Shown: positions 34,774 through 42,672 of the stretch, piece after piece
Layout of the letters: each line of letters starts with the position of its first letter
Position numbering within the stretch: position 1 is the stretch's first letter
Assembly (NCBI RefSeq): GCF_006874425.1
Contig: NZ_VIJZ01000011.1
Location: forward strand, 124,001-188,000
From: Paenibacillus ottowii
GTDB taxonomy: Bacteria > Bacillota > Bacilli > Paenibacillales > Paenibacillaceae
Reading direction: 5' to 3'
DNA length: 64,000 nucleotides
Program-made: the position numbers and the translations under genes
The notes under the pieces: model-generated
Told to the model about the DNA's origin: nothing
The model's database searches: none
Seen by the model: the letters and a program-made list of their open reading frames with translations, nothing else

Positions 34774-35874
34774 ATGAACATACAAAAGATCATCGACCGG
34801 CGCAAACTGGATGAAAAGATGCCGGATCTGCCATGGTACGTACAGCAATTTATGGATTACAAGCTTCCCGACCTCTCCCCGTCTACTTTGCTGGAATATG
34901 TGCGGGATTACGAAGCTTTTTTTTCATGGCTTCGCTCGGAAGGCTTGTCTGCTGGAGACACGAATGCCCAAGTTACGCTAGAAGAATTAGAGACACTTCA
35001 TATGGATAGCATTACAGGCTTTCGCTTGTTCCTGTCTACTAAAAGTGAAGGCTCCAATTCCCGTATCACCATTTCACGTAAGCTATCGTCCTTGCGTTCA
35101 CTCTTTCATTATTTGAGTCAAATTGCTGAGGATGAAAACTTTTATCCATTGCTCAAGCGCAATATTATGGCCAAAGTCGAAATTAAACGTGTACATAAGC
35201 CCAAGGATACAGCAGCTAAGCTCAAAGGAAAAATACTGGAAGAGGATGAACTGCTTGAATTTATCGGCTATATTTATGAAGGCTACGGACAAGATTTGGC
35301 TAACAACAAGCAAGCCCTGTACTCCTATGAATTAAACAAGGAGCGGGATGCCTGTATCGCAAGTCTTATACTGAATTCAGGACTGCGTGTATCCGAAATC
35401 GTCAACTTGAACATCGATGATCTCGATATCAACAATAAATTACTATATGTGTACCGCAAAGGAAATAACGACGAAACTTTTAAAACGCCAGTCTATTTCC
35501 GCGAGCAGTCCAAAGATGATCTCACACTTTATTTATCCTTAAGACATACCCGTTATCGTGCTCCAAAAAAAGAAAAAGCTCTTTTTGTCGCGCGTCCCAA
35601 CGGCAGTACAGAGGGCAAACGGATGACTAAAAGAGCGATTCAAGCCATGATCATCAAGTATGCCAAGCGGTTTGGCAAGCCATATTTGACCGTTCACAAG
35701 CTCCGTCATTCCTTTGCTACTGACTATTATTTACAAAATGATATTTACAAAACCAAAGAACAGCTGGGTCATGCTTCGACAGAAACAACGGAAGTCTATG
35801 CCCACCTGACTGACAAAACAATGTCTCAGGCGATCGAACGGCGCATAGAGACTCGGACTGACTCAGCCGATTAA
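34774..35874 (+). CDS. xerS: Tyrosine recombinase XerS
   Basis: A 366-aa single-protein Xer recombinase of the streptococcal XerS type. The N-terminal domain (MNIQKIIDRRKLDEKMPDLPW onward) is longer than in XerC/D. The catalytic domain has Arg in SGLRVSEIVNL, Lys in YRKGNNDETFK, HKLRHSFATDYY, GHAST and nucleophile Tyr in TTEVYAHL. GAGGTGG fits ATG 34774; the in-frame GTG at 34765 is less likely. In streptococci XerS acts alone on difSL near its gene. Whether the nearby repeat copies serve it is an open question. Confidence 0.9.
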   Translation: MNIQKIIDRRKLDEKMPDLPWYVQQFMDYKLPDLSPSTLLEYVRDYEAFFSWLRSEGLSAGDTNAQVTLEELETLHMDSITGFRLFLSTKSEGSNSRITISRKLSSLRSLFHYLSQIAEDENFYPLLKRNIMAKVEIKRVHKPKDTAAKLKGKILEEDELLEFIGYIYEGYGQDLANNKQALYSYELNKERDACIASLILNSGLRVSEIVNLNIDDLDINNKLLYVYRKGNNDETFKTPVYFREQSKDDLTLYLSLRHTRYRAPKKEKALFVARPNGSTEGKRMTKRAIQAMIIKYAKRFGKPYLTVHKLRHSFATDYYLQNDIYKTKEQLGHASTETTEVYAHLTDKTMSQAIERRIETRTDSAD

Positions 35875-35882
35875 TGGCTCTC

Positions 35883-36434
35883 TCAACCCTGCTCTGTCTG
35901 GAATCCTGCGCTGTGTCTCTGAATTTGTTCGAGTAGCCAGCGGCCTGCCGGATCGCTGGCATCGGCAGGAAATATTTGCACCGTTTTTTTATCTGAGTAG
36001 TAACCCTGAGCCCAATCCATGTGGTTCTTCCAAACGACTACTCCCTGTACATTTGCGAGCTCCTGAACAAGTCGGGCATCTGATTGTTCCCTCACCATGA
36101 TCAGCTTCGGGTAATTTTCCTGCTTGAAGCCTTCCAGCAACACACAGTCATAGGCCTGAAAATGTCGGATGAGTCCGATCACAGGCCGACTATGTTCCTC
36201 TAAAATGGCTGTTCTCCCTGCCGAGACAATCGCTACGCCTTCGGCGCCTGCCTGTCGGTGCTTGTACGTATCTGTTCCCTCATGATCCATCTCAAATTCA
36301 TGTCCATCATGCTTGATCACTGCTACACGTAGTCCTGACTGCTGTATATAACGAATTAAACCTCCGAGGAAGGTTGTTTTTCCTGTATTTTTGAAGCCGA
36401 CGATTTGACATACAAATGGACTTTTTGTTTTCAC
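35883..36434 (-). CDS. mobB: Molybdopterin-guanine dinucleotide biosynthesis protein MobB
   Basis: A 183-aa GTP-binding P-loop protein assisting attachment of GMP to molybdopterin. The Walker A is GFKNTGKTTFLGGLI (about 13-27). Further family segments are VIKHDGHEFEMDHEGTDTYKHR and CVLLEGFKQENYPKLIMVRE. Its start overlaps the moeA stop by four bases, so it is cotranscribed and probably translationally coupled. It converges tightly on xerS with eight bases between stops. Confidence 0.93.
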   Translation of the reverse strand: MKTKSPFVCQIVGFKNTGKTTFLGGLIRYIQQSGLRVAVIKHDGHEFEMDHEGTDTYKHRQAGAEGVAIVSAGRTAILEEHSRPVIGLIRHFQAYDCVLLEGFKQENYPKLIMVREQSDARLVQELANVQGVVVWKNHMDWAQGYYSDKKTVQIFPADASDPAGRWLLEQIQRHSAGFQTEQG

Positions 36435-37708
36435 GTCACCTGTCCACCTTGAAGCATAAGTACATTCACCTCTTCACCTTCGCGCAAGCCTTCTGTTGTG
36501 GGAGGAATTACGATCAGACAATCGCTGTCCTTAATCGTAACCATGACACTGGATTCATCTGCTCGCGCAGGAATCGCATATACTTGCCCGCCACGTATCT
36601 CTAGAGAACTGCGTACAAAGCGAGTGTAGTTATTTACCTTCGTATAATCTGCTCCCAGCTTTGCCGTCCAGGTTTGCAAATATGGATGTGCCGAAGATAA
36701 CATCATTTGAATAGTCGGTCTTACAAACAGCTCACAACCCACAAAACATGCGCCGGGATTGCCTGAAAGTGCAAATAACAGCTTGCCGTCTATTACTGCG
36801 GCTGTGGTTACACTGCCTGGACGCATCGTAACCTTGTTGAACAGCATATTTACGTCTTCCTGTCGTACGAGATCACCCATGATATCATAATCTCCCACCG
36901 ATACTCCACCACTTGTAACCACGATATCATAGGCTGCTATCGCTTCTCGGACAGAAGCACGGGCAAGGTTCAAATCATCATGAATGGCTTGCAGAATGAA
37001 CGGCTCTCCTCCTGCCTCTTTAATTTGAGATGCCAGCATGTATGTATTACTGTTTCGAATTTTCCCTGGTTGTAACGGCTCGTCCACTGCGAGCAATTCT
37101 GAGCCTGTAGAGAAAACGGCCACCCTTGGCTTCCTATAAACAGGCACACGATGTACACCAAAAGTAGCCAATACCGAGACGTGTCCTGCTCCGATGTAAG
37201 TTCCCTTACTGAGCAAAAGCTGACCTTCCTTAATCTCATGACCAATTTGCGTCACATTTTTGCCAACTTCCATACGTTTCTTCAAGCCAACGTATACTTG
37301 TCCATTTTCCTCACGCAGCTGTGTGGCCTCCAGCATAACCACCGTGTCTGCCTCTTCAGGTAGTTGTGCTCCTGTCATGATTCGGGCTGCCATTCCCGTC
37401 TCCACCCGCTTATCCGATACGGTGCCACAAGGAATTTCATCAATCACGCGTAGCCAGATTTCCTGACCGGTCGAACAGACTTCAGTGTCAGAGGCAAGAA
37501 TGGCATAGCCGTCCATACCAGAGCGACGAAAGCGGGGATACGGATGTGGTGCAGTCAAGTCCATTGCCAGATAGCGACCATGCGCTTGCTCCAGCCCTAC
37601 ATCCTCCCTTTCTCCCTGGTGAACATAGCTAGCTATCCTGCTTTGTGCCTCTTCCACCTTAACTGCTTTACGTTGGAATTTTTCTGTGTTTAATGGCGTC
37701 TGATTCAT
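36431..37708 (-). CDS. moeA: Molybdopterin molybdenumtransferase MoeA
   Basis: A 425-aa enzyme inserting molybdate into adenylylated molybdopterin. The N-terminal domain has YPRFRRSGMDGYAILASD. The central domain has MTGAQLPEEADTVVMLE and the MoCF/gephyrin fold with FSTGSELL, IRNSNTYML, TSGGVSVGDYD and ALSGNPGACFVG. The C-terminal beta domain is present. First gene of a moeA-mobB operon; no Moco riboswitch was recognised in its 190-bp leader. Confidence 0.94.
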   Translation of the reverse strand: MNQTPLNTEKFQRKAVKVEEAQSRIASYVHQGEREDVGLEQAHGRYLAMDLTAPHPYPRFRRSGMDGYAILASDTEVCSTGQEIWLRVIDEIPCGTVSDKRVETGMAARIMTGAQLPEEADTVVMLEATQLREENGQVYVGLKKRMEVGKNVTQIGHEIKEGQLLLSKGTYIGAGHVSVLATFGVHRVPVYRKPRVAVFSTGSELLAVDEPLQPGKIRNSNTYMLASQIKEAGGEPFILQAIHDDLNLARASVREAIAAYDIVVTSGGVSVGDYDIMGDLVRQEDVNMLFNKVTMRPGSVTTAAVIDGKLLFALSGNPGACFVGCELFVRPTIQMMLSSAHPYLQTWTAKLGADYTKVNNYTRFVRSSLEIRGGQVYAIPARADESSVMVTIKDSDCLIVIPPTTEGLREGEEVNVLMLQGGQVT

Positions 37709-37818
37709 GTTCTCACTCCGTTCTTTAAAAAAATACCTCTTTCTGTTATAACGCTAAAACCGTTATCTGGCAAATCCGGACAGCGTTTATTTGGATTACG
37801 GCAAGTCTCGATCCGCCA

Positions 37819-37853
37819 AAAAACAGCCTGAATAACATATCACGGCTGTTTTG
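37819..37853. terminator. Terminator between the XRE gene and moeA
   Basis: AAAACAGCC/GGCTGTTTT nine-bp stem with A and T runs. It marks the left edge of the agr-like island. Confidence 0.65.
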
Positions 37854-37897
37854 GGTAGATTTTAGTTTTTGATTTTGCAAAAGATTACGTTATTTCT

Positions 37898-38137
37898 CTA
37901 GGTTGTATCATTTTTACCGAAATAAATTGAATCTATTGGAACATTATATAACGAGGACATTTGCTGCGCTCGAGCTATTGTTAAATCAGAGGAATCTTCC
38001 TCTATATGTTTTAATTCATTCATCGACATACCAAGTATATTGCAGGCTACTAACTCACCATATCCTGAAGCGAGTCGTGCCATCTTTATTGTATAAGAGC
38101 TAGTGCAAGTGATATTTTCATTTTTATCTGCGACCAT
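37898..38137 (-). CDS. XRE-family regulator, small
   Basis: A 79-aa Cro/CI-type helix-turn-helix protein: TIKMARLASGYGELVACNIL, then GMSMNELKHIEEDSSDLTIA and QQMSSLYNVPIDSIYFGK, matching the five-helix XRE pattern. The frame is open to 38272, but the ATG at 38137 has TGGAG eight bases upstream and starts right before the domain. It is divergent from another XRE gene with 88 bp between them, a typical arrangement for cross-regulation. Confidence 0.75.
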   Translation of the reverse strand: MVADKNENITCTSSYTIKMARLASGYGELVACNILGMSMNELKHIEEDSSDLTIARAQQMSSLYNVPIDSIYFGKNDTT

Positions 38138-38225
38138 CCAATCAACTCCACAATATAATTGATAAAAAACTAATTTACCTGTATACTTCTGAACGAAACA
38201 CTTTCCCCTGTTAGGAGCAAGTAAG

Positions 38226-38441
38226 GTGCAAAAACTTACTCGGGGGAAATGCCTTTTGAAAGAGGAGCTCAAATCTCATGGACGCACTCAATCTTGGCTC
38301 GCCCGACGAACTGGATATTCGCGGCAACAAATATCCAACTGGATCGCGGGACGTGACAAAATGTCATTCGAGGCGGCAGTCCTCATTTCTAGAATATTGG
38401 AGTGTAAGGCTGAGGACTTATATGAGTGGGAACTTGCCTGA
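38226..38441 (+). CDS. XRE-family regulator, small
   Basis: A 71-aa helix-turn-helix protein: KSHGRTQSWLARRTGYSRQQ, ISNWIAGRDKMSFEAAVLIS, ILECKAEDLYEW. It uses a GTG start with AGGAG eight bases upstream. It resembles phage- or plasmid-type Cro/C regulators. No partner gene follows; the next 270 bp to the agr-like operon hold only that operon's terminator. Confidence 0.75.
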   Translation: MQKLTRGKCLLKEELKSHGRTQSWLARRTGYSRQQISNWIAGRDKMSFEAAVLISRILECKAEDLYEWELA

Positions 38442-38685
38442 CAAACAGGCATTTCCTTCGGGCCTTTTGTACATGCCGGCATTTACAATATATATCCTGT
38501 TTTCACCCTCCCTTTCTTATATGTAGATTGTTTATACCTTAATTTAAAAGATTGTTATTTTTTTCATAATCAAATTTTATCACATAGAAGATGATTAAAA
38601 ACGGGAAATATGTCGAATTAAATCGAGACTGTCCGGCTTATCCTAGTCTAACTGATTATTGACTTATTCATATAAATATGGTAAC

Positions 38686-38714
38686 AAAAATGACCCCTGA
38701 ATTCTCACGGGTCA
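38686..38714 (-). terminator. Terminator of the agr-like operon
   Basis: TGACCC/GGGTCA hairpin (38691-38714) followed on the minus strand by ATTTTTGTTACC; it includes the stop codon of the LytTR-like gene. Confidence 0.65.
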
Positions 38715-39446
38715 ATTCCACAATTTTTTAAGTGCTTTAAGTTTATTATGAGACATAGAGCAAGTGAAGTCGGATCCTGCGAATCGTACCAAACCTCCAA
38801 ATGCGTTACACTCAATCTCACAAACCAATTCTAAATTGATCAGGGTGTCTTTATAAGCTGGATATAGATACGGAAAAGCTTCCCTACAAGCCTGGGCCGT
38901 TAGCCCGATTGTATAAGAGCGATCTCCAGAGTGGAAACGCGGTACATAATAATTTTTTTTAGGCTCCCACATATCCACACTAAGCATATTCCCTACCTTA
39001 AAAAAACCGCTCACCGCTGCCTTACCCACTACCTTAATTTCCGATCCGAAAATATAACGAATTTCTCTATCGGCATTCATTGCATTCTCATATATTTGTT
39101 TCCACCGGGATAAATTTGCTGAATTTATACTTTCTTTAATGTCTTGATTTTTAAAAATAACCTGCCCCCCTCCATAATCTCCCGTAACAATCTTGTCCAC
39201 TTGTGTTATGTTAACCAAATTAGATCCGTCCAAATTGCAAAAAGTGGGTAAGCCTACGGAACATTCATGGAGGGTGGTGGGAACTGTAAATCTTCCATGA
39301 GAAGTATGAAAAAGCGGGATGTGATAATTGCTTTTAGGCTTCCACAATTCAATCGCAACTAGGTGATTCTCACAAAAAAAAGAGCAATTTCCATGTGAAT
39401 TGTCATCAAGCAATTGAGTGGCTAGGATTCGCTTTCCCTCTTCCAT
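38712..39446 (-). CDS. Tandem LytTR-like protein without receiver domain
   Basis: A 244-aa cytosolic protein with two similar halves. The first (about 30-100) has ELWKPKSNYHIPLFHTSHGR and LVNITQVDKIVTGDYGGGQV. The second (about 135-240) has DMWEPKKNYYVPRFHSGDRS, TLINLELVCEIECNAFGGLV and SMSHNKLKALKKLW. The VN/IN-x3-V-x-x-I and SxxKLKxLKKL pattern resembles the LytTR DNA-binding domain of AgrA-type regulators. No phosphoacceptor receiver domain is present. It is last in the operon, six bases after the peptide gene stop. Presumed transcriptional output of the peptide system. Confidence 0.6.
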   Translation of the reverse strand: MEEGKRILATQLLDDNSHGNCSFFCENHLVAIELWKPKSNYHIPLFHTSHGRFTVPTTLHECSVGLPTFCNLDGSNLVNITQVDKIVTGDYGGGQVIFKNQDIKESINSANLSRWKQIYENAMNADREIRYIFGSEIKVVGKAAVSGFFKVGNMLSVDMWEPKKNYYVPRFHSGDRSYTIGLTAQACREAFPYLYPAYKDTLINLELVCEIECNAFGGLVRFAGSDFTCSMSHNKLKALKKLWN

Positions 39447-39451
39447 TAAAT

Positions 39452-39583
39452 TCAGTTCTTTTCTGTTTTCTTCAACTCAGCTGGTACTGATTTAGCGCCA
39501 AATATTGTTTTTTCTTTTTTAGTAGACTCGTTAGCGTATTTACCAAGGCTTATACTTAAAGCTCTCGCCAATTTCTTATCCAT
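39452..39583 (-). CDS. AgrD-like autoinducer peptide precursor, Cys-less
   Basis: A 43-aa peptide precursor with an excellent AAAGGAGG ribosome site. An amphipathic N-terminus (MDKKLARALSISLGKYA) precedes a short core and the C-terminal tail SVPAELKK, which matches the VPxEL/IPxEL recognition tail of AgrD, LamD and FsrD precursors. The core has no Cys. Ser20 lies nine residues before Phe28, and Pro34 is six after it, which would allow an 11-residue GBAP-like Ser lactone (inference). It overlaps the AgrB-like gene end by 28 bp. Confidence 0.7.
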   Translation of the reverse strand: MDKKLARALSISLGKYANESTKKEKTIFGAKSVPAELKKTEKN

Positions 39584-40104
39584 TTTCGCTCACCTCCTTT
39601 CCATAAAGGAAGAATACTGAATGCTTGTATAACTATAGATAAACATATTATGTGAGATTGTACAAAAAAATTTAATATGCAAACCAAAATACATATCGTT
39701 TTATAATATTTGTGATATTTGGTCTTATTAATATAGATAAAATGATTGGGCGCATATACTACAAACACTAATAATGAACAAGCATTAATTATCAAAAATG
39801 TTGATAAACTTAAGGAAACAAAAGGTATAGTTACACATACGGCCGTTGTAAAACAGACACAAAGGGTAAGGTTGCTGAAGTGTACCCCTCCTGAAAATCT
39901 TCTTACAAACATGATCGTAGCCAGAGCAAGTAATGCTCCCCAAAAATGCCCTGTTATCCAGGCTATAACTGCGACCATTAGTACTGCCGAAATTTCGGTA
40001 ATTTTTATACCAATCGCATACTCCATCACTTCTACACTTGTAGGTCCGTCAGGATCAGCTTTCTTTATTTCTGATGCGATGTGCCTCGATAGCGTTTCTA
40101 GCAT
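39556..40104 (-). CDS. AgrB-like peptide processing and export protease
   Basis: A 182-aa polytopic membrane Cys protease of the accessory gene regulator B family. The key motif RRFSGGVHFSNLTLC holds catalytic His75 and Cys82, seven residues apart as in staphylococcal AgrB. N-terminal amphipathic region and several hydrophobic helices follow. AAGGAG fits ATG 40104; an upstream in-frame ATG at 40146 lies inside the preceding gene. It should cleave and cyclise the adjacent peptide. Confidence 0.87.
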   Translation of the reverse strand: MLETLSRHIASEIKKADPDGPTSVEVMEYAIGIKITEISAVLMVAVIAWITGHFWGALLALATIMFVRRFSGGVHFSNLTLCVCFTTAVCVTIPFVSLSLSTFLIINACSLLVFVVYAPNHFIYINKTKYHKYYKTICILVCILNFFVQSHIICLSIVIQAFSILPLWKGGERKWIRNWREL

Positions 40105-40768
40105 CCTCGTAATCTCCTTTCTCTGAAAAGAAGTACGATATTCCAAAAGTCAGCAATGAGATGGAAAGTAGTCCTATCGTATTGGATTTATAGAGCATAT
40201 ACAAAGTAACAAGAATAGTGACAAATGATATTAGGGAGCCTATAATGAACATTTTATTAAGGGGTGTTAGGTAATTTTCACTTTTCAAAAAATCATGTGG
40301 GGGCTGAATGATAAATGAGAAACCAAAGTTGTATTTCCCCATGACAAAAGAAATGAAGTACGCAGTAAAAATAGAAGCTAGCTGTATAACGTAAATGGAA
40401 GAGCCAGAAGTATTATTAATAATATCAGGTTGTGCTACTCCGAAAAAATTCGCAAAAATATATACAAATAGCTGTAGGTTAATATAAGCTGTTAGACCAG
40501 AACCAGCAGAAAAAGCTGCAAGATATGTTTTGATCCCCAAACCAAATCTTAAAAAGAGAACCATTAACAAATACTGAAGCGGAAAATCTAATCTAGGCAT
40601 GGCTATAACCTCTCTCATGAGATAGGAAAACAAAGCTATACCAATTGCATAGATAAGTATTTTTCTTCGATTTTCCCACACAGGAAGCATATAAAGCTTC
40701 AAGACCAAAGTAACTGCCGCTAAAGCATCGAAAAAACCAAGTAAAATATACAAAAGAGCAGATAACAC
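40055..40768 (-). CDS. AgrC-sensor-like membrane protein without kinase domain
   Basis: A 237-aa protein with six or seven membrane helices (about 4-24, 37-53, 60-78, 81-110, 125-145, 176-198, 200-215) and a short 23-residue cytosolic tail (SEKGDYEDARNAIEAHRIRN). Topology and operon position match the sensor half of AgrC/FsrC-type kinases, but no H-box, N-box or ATPase region is encoded here or in the next frames. GTG start with AGGAGG about eleven bases upstream. First gene of the agr-like operon, overlapping agrB by 50 bp. Sensor function is inference. Confidence 0.6.
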   Translation of the reverse strand: MLSALLYILLGFFDALAAVTLVLKLYMLPVWENRRKILIYAIGIALFSYLMREVIAMPRLDFPLQYLLMVLFLRFGLGIKTYLAAFSAGSGLTAYINLQLFVYIFANFFGVAQPDIINNTSGSSIYVIQLASIFTAYFISFVMGKYNFGFSFIIQPPHDFLKSENYLTPLNKMFIIGSLISFVTILVTLYMLYKSNTIGLLSISLLTFGISYFFSEKGDYEDARNAIEAHRIRNKES

Positions 40769-40930
40769 AGTTACATCATCCTCCTATTTCGCCTGATGTA
40801 ATTGTATATTTTACTAATAGATGTGGCAATGAAATAATCTAGTAAACTGGTAATTATTGTGCAGTGTGAGGTAAATTTTTTTCCATTTAGCTTTTTTCTT
40901 CAAATTCTACATCCTTTTGTACTAAAAAAA

Positions 40931-41003
40931 GTCCCCTCAAAGGAGTGACATTGTTTTTTGCCAATGTATGATGTTGGTTTTTTTTCGATATCAAGGTTAT
41001 AAT
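40931..41003 (+). promoter_or_regulatory. Hairpin and promoter between divergent agr-like and XRE genes
   Basis: GTCCCCTC/GAGTGAC hairpin at 40931-40949, with a T run on either strand. Then -35 TTGGTT (40974-40979), 18-bp spacer and -10 TATAAT (40998-41003) for the XRE gene. On the minus strand the hairpin lies upstream of the agr-like operon and might end readthrough. Confidence 0.5.
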
Positions 41004-41031
41004 CTACTTAATTTGGGGTGGAGGGATTAAA

Positions 41032-41265
41032 GTGGCTTTAAGTGACAATTTCAAAAAATTACGTATAAAATATCAATTAACTCAACAAGAGCTTGCTGAG
41101 ATCGCTGGGGTTACCAATAAAGCAATTTCAGCTTGGGAGAGCGGACTTTCTGAACCACGGATGGGTGCTATAGAAAGGATAGCTAGTCATCTCCATATCA
41201 AGAAAAGCAACATCATTGAAGAGGATGGCATTGAGCACATAAGCTCTGATCGCAGATCAAAGTAG
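41032..41265 (+). CDS. XRE-family regulator
   Basis: A 77-aa helix-turn-helix protein: NFKKLRIKYQLTQQELAEIA, GVTNKAISAWESGLSEPRMG, AIERIASHLHIKKSNIIEED. GTG start behind GTGGAGGG. It is divergent from the agr-like operon, with 263 bp between them, and could regulate that operon. Confidence 0.85.
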   Translation: MALSDNFKKLRIKYQLTQQELAEIAGVTNKAISAWESGLSEPRMGAIERIASHLHIKKSNIIEEDGIEHISSDRRSK

Positions 41266-41320
41266 ACGACTATAAAATCGAAGTGAGGGAACATCCATTC
41301 AATTTACATTAGTAAATGTT

Positions 41321-41350
41321 AAAAAAAAAGGAACTGTGCAACACAGTTCC
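41321..41350 (-). terminator. Terminator of the pspA-DUF4247 operon
   Basis: GGAACTGTG-CAA-CACAGTTCC stem followed by nine T on the minus strand. Confidence 0.85.
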
Positions 41351-41372
41351 ACAGTTCCGCAAACATAACTCA

Positions 41373-42128
41373 TTACCTTCGACTTCGCCGACTAATTTTA
41401 CCTGATCCGCTGCGTGTTTTAGGCTTACTATACGATTTACGTGGTGAATCAAATATACTGGAACCGCCACTGCTGCCTCGGTCACGTGAAATCGAGCCTC
41501 TGCTCGGTGAACTGCTGGAGCCTCTATCGAATAGGCTTCCACTTGATCCGACGCTTGAATCCGAATTTTTTCCTCTACGGGTAACTGAACCTTTTCGCTC
41601 CACCGTTATCGGCGGGATCGCTTTTTTCTCCTGTGCTGTTGGAGCATGATATTGTCCTTGTGAAGGTCGGTATACATCTCTGCTCGAATAACCTCGATAG
41701 GAGCCAGACCCCCGCAATGAATCGAACAGAGCATCCAGCACGGTTGCAGTTAAGTATCCTTTTAGAAAACTGGAACTGTAATTTTGCTCGACATACTTTT
41801 TACTATCAATTTCAATGAGTGTATCTTCCTTCTTAGCTGGATCTTGCTGCAAATGATACCACTCATCGCTATATACCAGAAACATCCGCTCATTGCTTTG
41901 AGGTGATATTTGCTCCGGTGTACGCTGTTCTTTCAATTCCTCCGCTACTTCGGGAACTGTTTTGCCTGCTGCCCGATACACGTATGAGGTCGAATTCCCA
42001 CTACCACTAACGGATTCCAGCGGATACGTATCTTTTACATTTGGCGCACCGCAGCCGCTTAGCACGGATATAAACAAGCTCAGCGCCACAATGACCTTTA
42101 GTGCATAATGCCAGGTGCGTTTGCTCAT
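41373..42128 (-). CDS. DUF4247-type lipoprotein
   Basis: A 251-aa probable lipoprotein: signal peptide with the lipobox region ISVLSGC. A conserved domain (about 30-150: YPLESVSGSGNSTSYVYRAA, ERMFLVYSDEWYHLQQDP, VEQNYSSSFLKGYL) fits DUF4247 proteins. The C-terminal 100 residues are Ser/Arg/Gly-rich low complexity, positively charged and probably wall-associated. It is the last gene of the pspA operon, 13 bp after the DUF4178 gene. The function of the family is not known to me. Confidence 0.8.
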   Translation of the reverse strand: MSKRTWHYALKVIVALSLFISVLSGCGAPNVKDTYPLESVSGSGNSTSYVYRAAGKTVPEVAEELKEQRTPEQISPQSNERMFLVYSDEWYHLQQDPAKKEDTLIEIDSKKYVEQNYSSSFLKGYLTATVLDALFDSLRGSGSYRGYSSRDVYRPSQGQYHAPTAQEKKAIPPITVERKGSVTRRGKNSDSSVGSSGSLFDRGSSSSPSRGSISRDRGSSGGSSIFDSPRKSYSKPKTRSGSGKISRRSRR

Positions 42129-42141
42129 GTGTAACCCTCTC

Positions 42142-42648
42142 CTAGCTTGCCCGAATAACTTTGACGTCTCCGGTAATCACTTCTTCTCCTTCATAAAGCA
42201 TAAAGCGACCGTCCTGCCACTCTACCCGCAATAGATGGTAATCATCAGACTGGTACTGCCAAACATATTGCTCTCCACCCTGTCGGAAAGGAGCACGACC
42301 CATAACGGTAACATTCCCAAAATACTGTTCTTCCAAATGATAAGTTGTATCATCCAGCTCTAAAATGGTTGGTACTTCCTCCGGGTTGTCTAGTCTGCCG
42401 TCGATGGCCTGATATAGTCCGAATTGCAGTGTTTCTCGTTCCTCGATATGAAGATAACTCACTTGGTTACCATCCTGAAGCGTCAAAACAACGGCATTCC
42501 GGGCACGATTATGTACACGACCTACCACCTCATAGGTGACAAGTGATACCTCACAAATATCCCCAGGATGTAAGTCAAGCATGCTTTCTTCCGCTTTCGG
42601 CGGTTCAGGCTTGGCAAATAGATTCGAAATTCGTTTCCATACACTCAT
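42142..42648 (-). CDS. DUF4178-type protein
   Basis: A 168-aa soluble protein with no signal peptide. After a short N-terminus (SVWKRISNLFAKPEPP) comes a mostly beta domain: LHPGDICEVSLVTYEVVGRV, RETLQFGLYQAIDGRLD, TYHLEEQYFGNVTVMGRAPF, ending YEGEEVITGDVKVI. This repeated-strand pattern is that of DUF4178, often next to PspA and DUF350. It lies in the envelope-stress operon, 24 bp after the DUF350 gene. Molecular role unknown. Confidence 0.8.
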   Translation of the reverse strand: MSVWKRISNLFAKPEPPKAEESMLDLHPGDICEVSLVTYEVVGRVHNRARNAVVLTLQDGNQVSYLHIEERETLQFGLYQAIDGRLDNPEEVPTILELDDTTYHLEEQYFGNVTVMGRAPFRQGGEQYVWQYQSDDYHLLRVEWQDGRFMLYEGEEVITGDVKVIRAS

Positions 42649-42672
42649 GGTCCTATGCTCTCCTTTCTTTGC

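Noticed and set aside
39644-39664. ACATATTATGTGAG inside the AgrB-like gene as dif-like
   Set aside because: No 6-bp centre between arms, no TTATGTAAAC, and it lies in coding sequence.
40954-41003. Possible riboswitch upstream of the XRE gene
   Set aside because: Only one short hairpin and a promoter; no conserved riboswitch core.
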